Shown here: positions 16,159 through 24,554 of the stretch, piece by piece | Layout: each line of letters opens with the position of its first letter | Numbering within the stretch: the first letter of the stretch is position 1 | Assembly (NCBI RefSeq): GCF_000600295.1 | Contig: NZ_JEMG01000001.1 | Location: 1,369,165 to 1,433,164, forward strand | Source: Hylemonella gracilis str. Niagara R | GTDB lineage: Bacteria > Pseudomonadota > Gammaproteobacteria > Burkholderiales > Burkholderiaceae_C | Direction: 5' to 3' | Length of the DNA stretch: 64,000 nucleotides | Program-made: the position numbers and the translations under genes | The notes under the pieces: model-generated | Seen by the model: the letters and a program-made list of their open reading frames with translations, nothing else | What the model was told of the DNA's origin: nothing | Database searches by the model: none

Positions 16159-17136
16159 ATGAGTTCCCCAGCCCCCTTGCTGTTCGATTCCCACGCCCAC
16201 CTGGTCGCACACGACCAGACCCGTTACCCGCGCAACCCCATGCAGCGCGCCGCCGATGCGCCCTACCGCCCGCCGGGCGTGATCGGCCGGCCCGGCGGCC
16301 ACCACGGCCCCAACCCCATCAACGAGGTGCCCGACGCCGAACCCATGCTGCGCTGGATGCGCGAGGAGAACGTGGACGGCGCGGTGGCCGTGCAAAAGCG
16401 CATGGTCTACCGCTACGACAACAGCTACATCCTCGATTCCTCCGACGCGCACCCGGACATCTTCTCGGCGGTGGTCATCCTCGATGCCGAGGACCCGGGA
16501 ACGCCGGACCTCGTGCGGCGCTGGGTGCGTGACCACGGCCTGGCCGGCCTGCGCCTCTTCGGCGGTCGCAAGCCCGACGGCAGCATGCCCTGGCTGAATT
16601 CGCCGCAGGCGCTCAAGAGCTGGGAGGTCATCAACGAGGCTGGCCTGGTGATGGACCTGGAGGTGCTGGCGCAGGGCGGGGGCGGGCCGTCGATCCCGGC
16701 CATCCTGGAACTGGCCGAGCGCTACCCGCACACCCGCATCGTGCTCGACCACCTGCTGGAGCCCGAGCTGCACGACGGTGAGCATTTCGGTCTGGACGCG
16801 CGCTGGGAAATGCTGTCTGGCCACCCGCGCATCTTCTTCAAGTTCACCTCCATCAATCTCGACCACTGCCGCGAGGAAGGCTACCCAGCCAACCAGGTGC
16901 TGCGCCGCGCGGTCGACCTGTTCGGCGCCGACCATGTGATGTGGGGCTCGGACATCGGCACGTCCTCCGGCACCTACAAGGACATGGTGCAGCGCATGAT
17001 CGTCGCCTCCGACCTGCTGACGCCGGACGAGCAGCGCGCGGTCTGGCACGACACGGGGCGGCGCGCCTTCGTCAAGGGCGGGGACCGGCAGCGTGGTCAT
17101 GCCGGGCAACAGGTCGCGAACAAGGCCGGCGCATGA
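16159..17136 (+). CDS. Amidohydrolase family protein (lactonase/decarboxylase type)
   Basis: A 325-residue TIM-barrel hydrolase of the amidohydrolase-2 group. It opens LLFDSHAHLV (HxH metal motif), continues with GLRLFGGRKPDG near residue 130 and VMDLEVLAQ, then IVLDHLLEPEL (~195) and a late MWGSDIGTSS carrying the barrel-end Asp. Relatives include 2-pyrone-4,6-dicarboxylate lactonase, 4-oxalomesaconate hydratase and ACMSD-type decarboxylases, so it acts on a lactone or an unsaturated di/tricarboxylate. The operon's first gene; it overlaps the next by four bases (ATGA). The precise reaction cannot be fixed from sequence. Confidence 0.85.
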   Translation: MSSPAPLLFDSHAHLVAHDQTRYPRNPMQRAADAPYRPPGVIGRPGGHHGPNPINEVPDAEPMLRWMREENVDGAVAVQKRMVYRYDNSYILDSSDAHPDIFSAVVILDAEDPGTPDLVRRWVRDHGLAGLRLFGGRKPDGSMPWLNSPQALKSWEVINEAGLVMDLEVLAQGGGGPSIPAILELAERYPHTRIVLDHLLEPELHDGEHFGLDARWEMLSGHPRIFFKFTSINLDHCREEGYPANQVLRRAVDLFGADHVMWGSDIGTSSGTYKDMVQRMIVASDLLTPDEQRAVWHDTGRRAFVKGGDRQRGHAGQQVANKAGA

Positions 17137-17798
17137 CGGCACCGCACCACTACACCACCGTGACCGCAGAGGGCATGGACACGGCCACGGCCTACCGCCT
17201 CATCTGCGGCGTGGTGGTGCCGCGCCCGGTCGCGTGGATCACCACCATCGACCACGACGGGCGCGTGAACGCCGCGCCCTTCAGCTCCTACAACTATGTG
17301 GCGCACAGCCCGCCCATGGTGGCGGTCAACATCGGCACCCGCCTGGGCGAGCTGAAGGACACCGCGCGCAACATCCGCGAGACCGGCTGGTTCTGCGTGA
17401 ATGTGGCCACCGAGGACGTGATGGAGACCCTGCACCGCTGCGGCGCGGACTACCCGCCCGAGGTCAGCGAACCCGAGGCGCTGGGCATCGCACTGCTGCC
17501 GGGTGTCGCCACGCCGGTGCCGCGCATCGCGGCCTCGCCCATTCACCTGGAATGCAAGCTGGACCAGGCCGTGGCGTTGGGCCGTGGACTCAACACCCTC
17601 TACATCGGCGAGGTGCTGGCCTTCCATCTCTCCGATGCCGTGTACGACGGCCGCCATGTGGACAGCGTGAAGCTGCGGCCGATCGCGCGCCTGGGTGGCC
17701 CTTGGTATGCGGCCCTGGGCGAGACCTTCCACCGCCCGGCGCTGCAGCGGTCCCCGGGTGAACCTGAACCTTCGACGACACAGAGCGGCAAGGCATGA
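17133..17798 (+). CDS. Flavin reductase family protein (FMN-binding split barrel)
   Basis: A 221-residue protein of the flavin reductase-like domain. The stretch RPVAWITTIDHDGRVNAAPF near residues 31-50, quoted as VVVPRPVAWITTIDHDG, followed by SSYNYVAHSPPMV, is the usual flavin-binding signature. Family members reduce FMN/FAD for a monooxygenase or act as FMN-linked enzymes in their own right. No monooxygenase is in the operon, so the partner is missing or the protein acts alone. It is coupled by four-base overlaps to both neighbours. Confidence 0.88.
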   Translation: MTAPHHYTTVTAEGMDTATAYRLICGVVVPRPVAWITTIDHDGRVNAAPFSSYNYVAHSPPMVAVNIGTRLGELKDTARNIRETGWFCVNVATEDVMETLHRCGADYPPEVSEPEALGIALLPGVATPVPRIAASPIHLECKLDQAVALGRGLNTLYIGEVLAFHLSDAVYDGRHVDSVKLRPIARLGGPWYAALGETFHRPALQRSPGEPEPSTTQSGKA

Positions 17799-18550
17799 GC
17801 TATTCACTTCCACTCGGTGCGGACCACCACGTCGGCACCTTCGTCAAGACCACCTCGCCCCAGGTCATCGAGATCCTGGGCGGCAGTGGTCTGGACTTCG
17901 CCGTGCTCGATGCCGAGCACGCGCCCTACGACCGCGCCGCGCTCGATCTGTCCTTGCTCGCGGGCCGCGCCGCCCAACTGCCGCTGTTCGTGCGGGTGGC
18001 CGAGCACACGGCGGCCTGCCTGCTGTCCGTCCTCGACCTGGGCGCCACGGGTGTGCTGGTGCCGCACGTGGACACCGAGCAGGACGCCCGCGCGGCGGTG
18101 GCGCATTGCCGCTACGTGGGCGGTGACCGCGGGTATTCCAGTTCGCCGCGCGCGGCCGGTTACGGCGCGCTGGGCATGAAGCAGGCCATCGCGCATGGGG
18201 ACCGCAGCATCGTGGCCTGTCAGATCGAGAGCGTGGCCGCCGTGGAGAACGCGGCGCGCATCGCCGCCGTGCCGGGCGTGGACGTGCTCTTCATCGGCCG
18301 CGCCGACCTGGCGCTGTCCATGGGCCTGGACAACGCGCAGGACCCGCGCGTGAGCACGGCCACGGAAGGCGTGATCTGCGCGGCGCTGGCCGCCGGCAAG
18401 ACCGCCGGCATGTTCGTCGGCAGCACGGCCGAGCGCGAGAAGTACCGTGCGCTGGGCGTGAGCTGGTTCATCCAGGGCTCGGACCAGTCGCTGTTGCGCC
18501 AGGCGGCGCAGGCGATCGCCCGACCCCATTCCCAGGAGACATCGTCATGA
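17795..18550 (+). CDS. HpcH/HpaI aldolase/citrate lyase family protein
   Basis: A 251-residue class II (metal-dependent) aldolase. Characteristic stretches are FAVLDAEHAPYDR (residues ~30-42), LDLGATGVLVPHVD, CQIESVAAVENA (metal-binding Glu, ~140) and DVLFIGRADLALSMG (metal-binding Asp, ~165). Relatives cleave 4-hydroxy-2-ketoacids to pyruvate plus an aldehyde (4-hydroxy-2-oxoheptanedioate or 2-keto-3-deoxy-L-rhamnonate aldolase). It would release pyruvate or oxaloacetate late in the pathway. Coupled to both neighbours through ATGA overlaps. Confidence 0.9.
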   Translation: MSYSLPLGADHHVGTFVKTTSPQVIEILGGSGLDFAVLDAEHAPYDRAALDLSLLAGRAAQLPLFVRVAEHTAACLLSVLDLGATGVLVPHVDTEQDARAAVAHCRYVGGDRGYSSSPRAAGYGALGMKQAIAHGDRSIVACQIESVAAVENAARIAAVPGVDVLFIGRADLALSMGLDNAQDPRVSTATEGVICAALAAGKTAGMFVGSTAEREKYRALGVSWFIQGSDQSLLRQAAQAIARPHSQETSS

Positions 18551-19398
18551 GCACTGCCCCATCCACCCTCCGTCCCGCCTCGGTCGCGCGCTGGCACGAC
18601 CAGGCCCCGCAGATCGCGGATGCGACCGTGCCCACCTGGGTGGCGCGCGGCGCCAACTTCGTCGTCACCGTGACCGATGCGAAGGCCGGTGCGCGCCTGG
18701 CGCGCCGGGGCCAGCCGGACGAGTACATGGTCTTCCTGCCGGAGAGCGGCGCCACCTTCCGCGCTGGCGGCGAGACGCTGGAAGCCGGACCCGAGTCGTT
18801 GACCATCGTTCCGCCTGGCGACAGCGAGCTGGTGCTGCAAGGCGCGGGGCAGGTGGTCTGCCTGTTTTCGCACCTCGCGCAGGACCTGCTGGCCCTGGCC
18901 GGCAACGCGGCCGACTACGCCGAGGCCACGCCCGACGTGGCGCCGCTCGTGCCTTGGCCCACACCCGCCGATGGCTTCAAGCTGCGCAACTACCCGCTGG
19001 CGCAGTACACGCAGGCCGACAGCAATATGCGCATCTTCCGCAGCACCAACCTGATGCTCAACATCATGACGCCACGGATGGTGGCGCGTGACGTGCGCAA
19101 GCTCAGCCCACATTCGCACGTGGATTTCGAGCAGGGTTCGCTGGCCTTGCGCGGCCAGTGGATGCACCACATGCGCTACCCCTGGGTGCCCGACATGACC
19201 GCTTGGCGCGAGGACGAGCACATCGAGGTGGGCAGCCCCTCGCTGACCGTGATTCCGCCCAAGGTGGTGCACACCAGCCGCAACCTGAACGACGGCGGCG
19301 CCTGGCTGCTGGACATCTTTGCGCCGCCGCGGATGGACTTTGCCGGCAAGCCCGGCAAGGTGGCCAACGAGAAGGACTACCCGCTGCCGGTGGCCTGA
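18547..19398 (+). CDS. Bicupin-like protein of unknown function
   Basis: A 283-residue protein with two cupin-like halves. The first half has DEYMVFLPESGATFRAGGETL and TIVPPGDSEL, the second SPHSHVDFEQGSLALRG with an HxH...E metal set, and IPPKVVHTSRN with a further His. Only the second half keeps the metal ligands, so it is probably the catalytic or binding domain. It starts within the aldolase stop codon. Cupins in such operons are isomerases, dioxygenases or ligand sensors; I cannot choose. Confidence 0.7.
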   Translation: MSTAPSTLRPASVARWHDQAPQIADATVPTWVARGANFVVTVTDAKAGARLARRGQPDEYMVFLPESGATFRAGGETLEAGPESLTIVPPGDSELVLQGAGQVVCLFSHLAQDLLALAGNAADYAEATPDVAPLVPWPTPADGFKLRNYPLAQYTQADSNMRIFRSTNLMLNIMTPRMVARDVRKLSPHSHVDFEQGSLALRGQWMHHMRYPWVPDMTAWREDEHIEVGSPSLTVIPPKVVHTSRNLNDGGAWLLDIFAPPRMDFAGKPGKVANEKDYPLPVA

Positions 19399-19442
19399 GC
19401 CCCGGCAGGCCGAGGCGCACCGCGACCCAGGGCAACACCACC

Positions 19443-20321
19443 ATGGCCATCACCCGCGAGCAGATCACCCAGCTCACTGCGGACCTCTACGAGTGGTCGC
19501 TCAAGAAAATCCCGGACGACACCCGCGCGGCGCTGGCCGCTGCCGCGCCGCGCGAGACCAACACGACCGGCCGCAAGACGCTGACCATCATGCTGCAGAG
19601 CGCGGACACGGCGCAGCGCACGGGCAGCCTGGTGTGCTCCGACGTCGGCATCCCGACCTACAGCGTGAAGATCGGCACGCGGGTGCACTTCGACGGCCCG
19701 GTGCGCCAGGCCATCGTGGACGGTTTCGCGCGCATGGCCGCGCGCAGCGATCCACCCATCCTCAAGATGGTCACGCACCCGCTCACGCACGAGCGTGGCT
19801 ACGCCGGCAAGGACATGCCCCTGATCAGCTTCGACGTGATCGACGAGGCGGACTACGTGGACATCAGCTGCGCGCCCAAGGCCATGGGCACGGGCCGCTG
19901 GGAGGCCACGACCACCTTCGTCTACCCCAAGGCGCAGGAGATCGAGGCCTATGTGCTGGACACCGTGCTGAACGCCGGTTCGCAAGCTTGCCCGCCCATC
20001 GTCGTGGGCGTGGGCATCGGCGGCACCATGGACTACGCGACGCGCCTGGCCAAGGAGGCTGTGCTGCGGCCTGTCAGTGAAAAGGGAGGGGTGAACCCCG
20101 AGCCTCTGTTGGCGGACATGGAACAGCGTCTGCTGCAGGCCATCAACAGCCTGGGTTTCGGCCCCATGGGCACCGGCGGCGACACCACCGCGATGGCGGT
20201 GCACGTGGACTACGCCGCCTCGCACGGCTTCGTGCCGGTGGCCGTGAGCCTGAACTGCTGGATCAACCGCCGCACGCGCGCGCGCATCCATCACGATGGC
20301 CGGGTGGAGCGTCTGGAATGA
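19443..20321 (+). CDS. Class I fumarase/tartrate dehydratase-like protein, alpha part
   Basis: A 292-residue homologue of the N-terminal (4Fe-4S) half of class I fumarases and L-tartrate dehydratase. Three cysteines expected to hold the cluster are kept: Cys65 (VCSDVG, where relatives have CQDTG), Cys183 (ACPPIVVGVGIGGT) and Cys272 (LNCW). The otherwise conserved KGGGSEN loop is replaced by KAMGTGRWE, so substrate specificity probably differs from fumarate. It overlaps the beta part by four bases. It likely adds or removes water on a dicarboxylic intermediate. Confidence 0.85.
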   Translation: MAITREQITQLTADLYEWSLKKIPDDTRAALAAAAPRETNTTGRKTLTIMLQSADTAQRTGSLVCSDVGIPTYSVKIGTRVHFDGPVRQAIVDGFARMAARSDPPILKMVTHPLTHERGYAGKDMPLISFDVIDEADYVDISCAPKAMGTGRWEATTTFVYPKAQEIEAYVLDTVLNAGSQACPPIVVGVGIGGTMDYATRLAKEAVLRPVSEKGGVNPEPLLADMEQRLLQAINSLGFGPMGTGGDTTAMAVHVDYAASHGFVPVAVSLNCWINRRTRARIHHDGRVERLE

Positions 20322-20920
20322 AAGACCTGAACCTGCCGCTGACGCGCGCGGATGTCGAAAGCCTGGAATTGGGCGAAATGGTCACGCTCAGCGGGACCGT
20401 GACCATGAGCATCGGCCTGCCCACGCACCGGCGCATGGTCGAGCTGCTGGATGCGGGCCAGCCCTTGCCCGTGGACCTGCGCGACGGGGCCTTTTTGCAC
20501 CTGAGCTGCTACAACCGCGAGCGCCCGGACGGCGGCCACGATGCGCTGTACCTGAACCCGACCACCAGCACGCGCTACAACGCCTACATGCCGCGCCTGG
20601 TGGAGGGCGCGGGCCTGCGTCTGGTGGGTGGCAAGGGCGGCTTGGACGAGGCCAGCGTGGCGGCCCTGCAGCGGCAGGGCTGCGCCTACCTGTCCTTCCT
20701 GGGTGGTGGCTGCGCCTTGCTGTCGCAGGCGATCCGCCGGGTGGTGTCCGTGCACTGGCCCGAAGAGATCGCGCAGTTCCGGTTGCTGACCCTGGAGGTG
20801 CAGGCGCTGGGCCCTGCCACCGTGGCCATCGACGCGCATGGCCACAGCCTGTACGAACAGCTGCGGGCACAGGCCGTGGCACGGCTGCGGGGTGGGCAGG
20901 CCGTTCAGGCCCTGCCGTGA
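20318..20920 (+). CDS. Class I fumarase/tartrate dehydratase-like protein, beta part
   Basis: A 200-residue homologue of the C-terminal fumarase domain. Supporting features are LPLTRADVESLELGEMVTLSG at the start, quoted as VESLELGEMVTLSG, the conserved MSIGLPTHRRM in place of ...ARDAAHKR, GGKGGLDEASVAAL near residue 105 and GGGCALL. The separate alpha and beta genes resemble the two-subunit archaeal/bacterial arrangement instead of the single-chain FumA form. Last gene of the operon; a short hairpin (GTCAGG-CGG-CCTGAC at 20924-20938) follows the stop. Confidence 0.85.
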   Translation: MKDLNLPLTRADVESLELGEMVTLSGTVTMSIGLPTHRRMVELLDAGQPLPVDLRDGAFLHLSCYNRERPDGGHDALYLNPTTSTRYNAYMPRLVEGAGLRLVGGKGGLDEASVAALQRQGCAYLSFLGGGCALLSQAIRRVVSVHWPEEIAQFRLLTLEVQALGPATVAIDAHGHSLYEQLRAQAVARLRGGQAVQALP

Positions 20921-20983
20921 AGAGTCAGGCGGCCTGACACTAGGTTACCGAGATCGCTGAGGTTGCCGAGGCCACCGACCTCG

Positions 20984-21496
20984 TCACCGTCCCGCGTTCG
21001 CGCCCAGGGTGAGCAGCAGCTCGTCCAGCTGACCAAAGGTCTCCACCAGCGCTTCCGCTGCGCCCGTGCCGGCCGCGTCGAGCGCTTCCTTCGAGGGATG
21101 GAACTCGTGCATGACAACCCGCGTCTTGCCGTCCTTTTCCTCGAAGGTCACCGTGGTGATGGGGCCGTCCGGGCTTTCCTCATTGGTCCAGACCAGGCGC
21201 GCGTTCGGTATCACTTCCTGGTAGGTGCCGAAGAAGGCCGCCTGGGCGCCTTCGTAGCTGAACTCAAGACGGTAGCGGCCCCCGACGCGCACATCCATCT
21301 CGCAGGACAGCAGGGTCATGCCCATGGACTTGGGCACCCACCAGCGCTGGAACAGATCAGCCTGGGTCCAGGCCTGGAACACGAGCCGTGCCGGGGCGTT
21401 GAACAGGCGCGTAACGACGACCTCGCGCTCGGACTTCCGTTCCACTGTGGTGTGGTGCTTCATGGGGCCGGGCTTACTTTCTTTGCTGGCGTTCAT
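20984..21496 (-). CDS. SRPBCC/AHSA1 family protein
   Basis: A 170-residue protein of the Aha1/START-like (SRPBCC) fold. Typical motifs are VVVTRLFNAPARLVFQAWTQ at the start of the domain, quoted as VTRLFNAPARLVFQAW, then LFQRWWVPKSMGM, GRYRLEF, and a late GWxxxLDxL-like GQLDELLLTLG. Such proteins bind hydrophobic ligands; paired with an ArsR-type regulator they are common across bacteria with no settled role. Its start lies inside the regulator gene (23-base overlap); a second ATG at residue 12 (before KHHTTV) is a plausible alternative. Confidence 0.9.
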   Translation of the reverse strand: MNASKESKPGPMKHHTTVERKSEREVVVTRLFNAPARLVFQAWTQADLFQRWWVPKSMGMTLLSCEMDVRVGGRYRLEFSYEGAQAAFFGTYQEVIPNARLVWTNEESPDGPITTVTFEEKDGKTRVVMHEFHPSKEALDAAGTGAAEALVETFGQLDELLLTLGANAGR

Positions 21497-21839
21497 GGAT
21501 TTGTTCCTTGTGTTTCAGTTCCTCGATGACCCCGTCCAGCGCGTCGTAGCGCGCGGCCCAGAGCTGGTGGTAGCGCGCGATCCACGCCGCCTCTTCCTCC
21601 AGCCGGCGCAGGCCGAGCTTGCAGGTCCGCACGCGCCCGATCTTTTCCGTGGTGACGAAGCCTGCTTGTTCCAGCACGTCAACATGCTTTTTCATGCCCG
21701 TGAGGGTGAGGTGGAACTTGTCGGCCAGGTCCGTGATGGACGCGTCCGAGTGCCCGAGCTGTTCCAGAACACCACGTCGGGTGGCGTCGGAGAGCGCGGC
21801 GAAGGAGGCGTTGACGCGGTTAGATGAATACTGAGCCAT
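21474..21839 (-). CDS. ArsR-family winged-helix transcriptional regulator
   Basis: A 121-residue helix-turn-helix protein: FAALSDATRRGVLEQLG (residues ~11-27), then ITDLADKFHLTLTGMKKHV as recognition region and GRVRTCKLG in the wing. It lacks the ELCVC metal site of true ArsR sensors, so it belongs to the non-metal group that accompanies SRPBCC proteins. The ATG before AQYSSN is preferred. A 26-base inverted repeat covers this start codon, suggesting autorepression. Coupled by overlap to the SRPBCC gene. Confidence 0.9.
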   Translation of the reverse strand: MAQYSSNRVNASFAALSDATRRGVLEQLGHSDASITDLADKFHLTLTGMKKHVDVLEQAGFVTTEKIGRVRTCKLGLRRLEEEAAWIARYHQLWAARYDALDGVIEELKHKEQIHERQQRK

Positions 21840-21852
21840 TTGGTTCAGTATT
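21827..21852. promoter_or_regulatory. Inverted repeat over the ArsR-type start codon
   Basis: AATACTGA-N10-TCAGTATT, perfect eight-base arms, with the gene's ATG (21837-21839) inside the spacer. Likely autoregulatory operator; it would also shape the leader. Confidence 0.55.
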
Positions 21853-21910
21853 GCGGCGAATCGGGGAAAGTGCAAGAGACCTAGGGTTTACACTGGTACG
21901 ACCTCAAGAT

Positions 21911-21926
21911 GCTTGAACGTTCAAGC
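21911..21926. promoter_or_regulatory. 16-base palindrome upstream of the MFS transporter gene
   Basis: GCTTGAACGTTCAAGC is a perfect palindrome 175 bases before the transporter ATG and 72 bases from the divergent regulator. It may be an operator or a small hairpin; no regulator is assigned. Confidence 0.4.
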
Positions 21927-22100
21927 AAGGTGTCCGTGCACAACGGCCGCCAAGGTGTTTTCCAGCATGCCGAACCTGTCGTTTTTGCAGCCCATAGTCC
22001 CGGCACACGATGTCGGGTACCTCCTGGCCGCACACCGCACCTACCCGGGCTGAGGCCGGTTCCCGCTACCGATTGTTTTTTCTCTCTCGTTATTTCTTCC

Positions 22101-23438
22101 ATGTCTGCTTCTGCCTCCACCGCTGCGTCGGCTCCCGCCAACTCGCCGCGTCAAGTCGCCATTGCCTCGCTCGTGGGCACGGCCATCGAGTTCTACGATT
22201 ACTACATCTACGCCGCCGCCGCGGTGCTGGTCTTCAACTCCCAGTTCTTTCCCAAGGGCAACGATTCGGTCGCGATGCTGGCCTCGCTGTCCACGCTGGC
22301 GCTGGCCTTCCTCGCGCGGCCCTTCGGCTCGGCGCTGTTCGGCCACTTCGGCGACAAGCTGGGCCGCAAGCAGACCCTGGTGGCCTCGCTGCTGACCATG
22401 GGCTTGTCGACGGTGGCCATCGGCCTGCTGCCGACCTATGACAGCATTGGCCTGTGGGCGCCGGTGCTGCTGTGCATCTTCCGCATTGGCCAGGGCATCG
22501 GCCTGGGTGGGGAGTGGGGCGGCGCGGCCCTGGTGGCGACCGAGAACGCGCCCCAGGGCAAGCGCGGCTGGTTCGGCAGCTTCCCGCAGCTGGGTGCGCC
22601 CATCGGCTTGTTCGCGGCCAATGGCGTGTTCTTCCTGGTGACCGCCATCCTGGGCGTCGAGGCCATGGTGGAGTGGGGCTGGCGCATTCCCTTCCTGCTC
22701 TCCATCGTGCTGGTGGGCGTGGGCCTCTACGTGCGCCTGAACCTGCACGAAAGCCGCGTGTTCCGCCAGGCCGAGCAAGCCGGCCGCAAGGTGCACGCGC
22801 CGGTCAGCGTGGTGTTCAGCAAGCACGGCATGGTGCTGCTGCAGGGCACGCTGATCATGACGACCACCTATGTTCTGTTCTACCTGATGACGGCCTTCGT
22901 ACAGGTGTACTCCAAAAGCCCGGTGAACTTGTCCGCGGCCGGGCATGTGCTGGGCCTGGGCATACCGGCCAACACCTTCACCGGCATCCTGCTGATCGGC
23001 GCCGTGGTGTTCGGCATCTGTACCAGCCTGGGCGGCGTGCTGGCCGATCGCATGGGGCGTCGCAAATGGTTGATCCTCGTGACTTTGGCGATCGCGGCCT
23101 TCGGCCTGTCCATGCCCACCATGCTGGCCGGTGCCACGCCGGGGCCGCTGCTGGGTTTCGTCTGCCTGGGCTTCGTGCTGATGGGCGCGACCTTCGGCCC
23201 GATGGCGGCGCTGCTGCCGGAGCTGTTCCCGACCGAGGTGCGTTATTCCGGCGCATCGCTGGCCTACAACCTGGCCTCCATCCTCGGGGCTTCCGTGCCC
23301 ACCCTGGTGGCGCTGCAGATCAACGCCAGCTACGGTTTGTCCGGCGTGGGGCTCTACCTGGCCGCGAACTGCCTGCTGACCCTGGCCGCGCTGGCTGCCA
23401 CGCGCGAGACGCGTGATCTGGATCTGAACCGGGTCTGA
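22101..23438 (+). CDS. MFS transporter, metabolite:H+ symporter (MHS) type
   Basis: A 445-residue inner-membrane protein with about 12 hydrophobic segments. MHS-type signatures are VGTAIEFYDYYIYA near residue 22, the loop motif FGDKLGRKQTL (~85-95), RIGQGIGLGGEWGGAAL (~130-146) and the repeated loop LADRMGRRKWL in the second half. These carriers import organic acids, proline/betaine or related compounds with protons. The ATG after TATTTCTTCC is chosen because the protein proper begins there. It is a single gene; its substrate is not evident. Confidence 0.9.
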   Translation: MSASASTAASAPANSPRQVAIASLVGTAIEFYDYYIYAAAAVLVFNSQFFPKGNDSVAMLASLSTLALAFLARPFGSALFGHFGDKLGRKQTLVASLLTMGLSTVAIGLLPTYDSIGLWAPVLLCIFRIGQGIGLGGEWGGAALVATENAPQGKRGWFGSFPQLGAPIGLFAANGVFFLVTAILGVEAMVEWGWRIPFLLSIVLVGVGLYVRLNLHESRVFRQAEQAGRKVHAPVSVVFSKHGMVLLQGTLIMTTTYVLFYLMTAFVQVYSKSPVNLSAAGHVLGLGIPANTFTGILLIGAVVFGICTSLGGVLADRMGRRKWLILVTLAIAAFGLSMPTMLAGATPGPLLGFVCLGFVLMGATFGPMAALLPELFPTEVRYSGASLAYNLASILGASVPTLVALQINASYGLSGVGLYLAANCLLTLAALAATRETRDLDLNRV

Positions 23439-23517
23439 GCGCGGGCAGCGCCGAGCGCGCTTGAGACGACTTCAGCCGCTGCACCGTTGACCATCGTCTG
23501 TCGGGCGCGCGGTGCCG

Positions 23518-24426
23518 TCAGAGCCCCTGGGCCACGGTGGGATGGCGCAGCGCCAGGTGCAGTTCCTGTTTCAGCCGCCGGTTATCCAACTGGCGGGATT
23601 CCCGCAGAAAACTCATGCGCTCCGGCGTGAGCGCTTGTTCCGCTTGCGCGCGCGTGAGGCGTGGCGCGCGGGGCAGGCCGTAGCGCTGCGCCGCGAGGTC
23701 CAGGTAGTCCCCCAGTTTCATGCGGCTGTCGTCGCTGGCGTGGTAGACCCGTTGGGGTCGACCGCGCCAGAGCGCGGCGATGCAGGCGCGCGCCAGGTCG
23801 TCGGCATGGATGTGGCTGGTGTAGACATCGTCCTCGGCGCGCAGCGTGGGCGTGCCGGCCAGCAGGCGTTCACGCGGGGTGCCACCGGGCCGGTCCGGCG
23901 CGTAGATGCCGGGGATGCGCAGGATGCAGGCACGCAGGCCGCCACCGGGCGCCAGGGCTGGCTGGCGGCCTTGGGCGCGCAGCGCCTGCTCGGCCGCCAC
24001 GCGCCGACGCGCGCGCGCCGTCATCGGGCGTGGTGTGCGCGTCTCGTCGATCAGTGCGCCCGCGCAGTCGCCATACACCCCGCTGGTCGAGCCGTAGACC
24101 AGGGTCGTGCCGAAACCATGTCCCGCACCAGCCCGGCCGCGCGCCAGGGCCCGCAGCAGGGCGCGGGTGCGCGGGTCGCCTTCGCCCTGGCCGGGCGGCG
24201 GGGCCAGGTGCAGCACATGCCGCGCCAGCCCGGCCAGGCGGCGCAGGCTGGCCGGCTGGTCCAGGTTGCCGGCCAGCGGCGTGATGCCGCGCGCGCGCAA
24301 CTCGGGGTAACGCGCCGGGCTGGAGCTCAGGGCCAGCACGCGCACCCGGGCGGGCAGGGCGCCCACGGTGCGCAGGCCCACGTCGCCACAGCCCACGATC
24401 AGGAGGCGGGTACGCTTGAACCGCAT
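23518..24426 (-). CDS. NAD(P)-dependent epimerase-like (atypical SDR, YeeZ-type) protein
   Basis: A 302-residue Rossmann protein: LLIVGCGDVGLRT at the N-terminus is the cofactor site, then LVYGSTSGVYGD where extended SDRs carry the catalytic Ser, and ILRIPGIYAPDR. The usual YxxxK is not obvious, as in the YeeZ-like atypical group. The ATG before RFKRTR is chosen by the position of the Rossmann strand. It is convergent with the MFS gene and diverges from the ferredoxin reductase gene. Function is unknown. Confidence 0.82.
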   Translation of the reverse strand: MRFKRTRLLIVGCGDVGLRTVGALPARVRVLALSSSPARYPELRARGITPLAGNLDQPASLRRLAGLARHVLHLAPPPGQGEGDPRTRALLRALARGRAGAGHGFGTTLVYGSTSGVYGDCAGALIDETRTPRPMTARARRRVAAEQALRAQGRQPALAPGGGLRACILRIPGIYAPDRPGGTPRERLLAGTPTLRAEDDVYTSHIHADDLARACIAALWRGRPQRVYHASDDSRMKLGDYLDLAAQRYGLPRAPRLTRAQAEQALTPERMSFLRESRQLDNRRLKQELHLALRHPTVAQGL

Positions 24427-24554
24427 GGGCAGGGCAGGGCGGGGGGCGGGGCGGCCAGACCGGGGTAGGGGTGGTCCGGGGCGACGCCGGGGGGCTGGCA
24501 AAATCATGGGTTCAACGCAGTTTTCTTCTGGAACCGAGCAAGGATAAAGAGAGC

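Noticed and set aside
20924-20938. Terminator after the fumarase-like operon
   Set aside because: The hairpin has only six pairs and no U-run; noted with the gene, not listed as a terminator.
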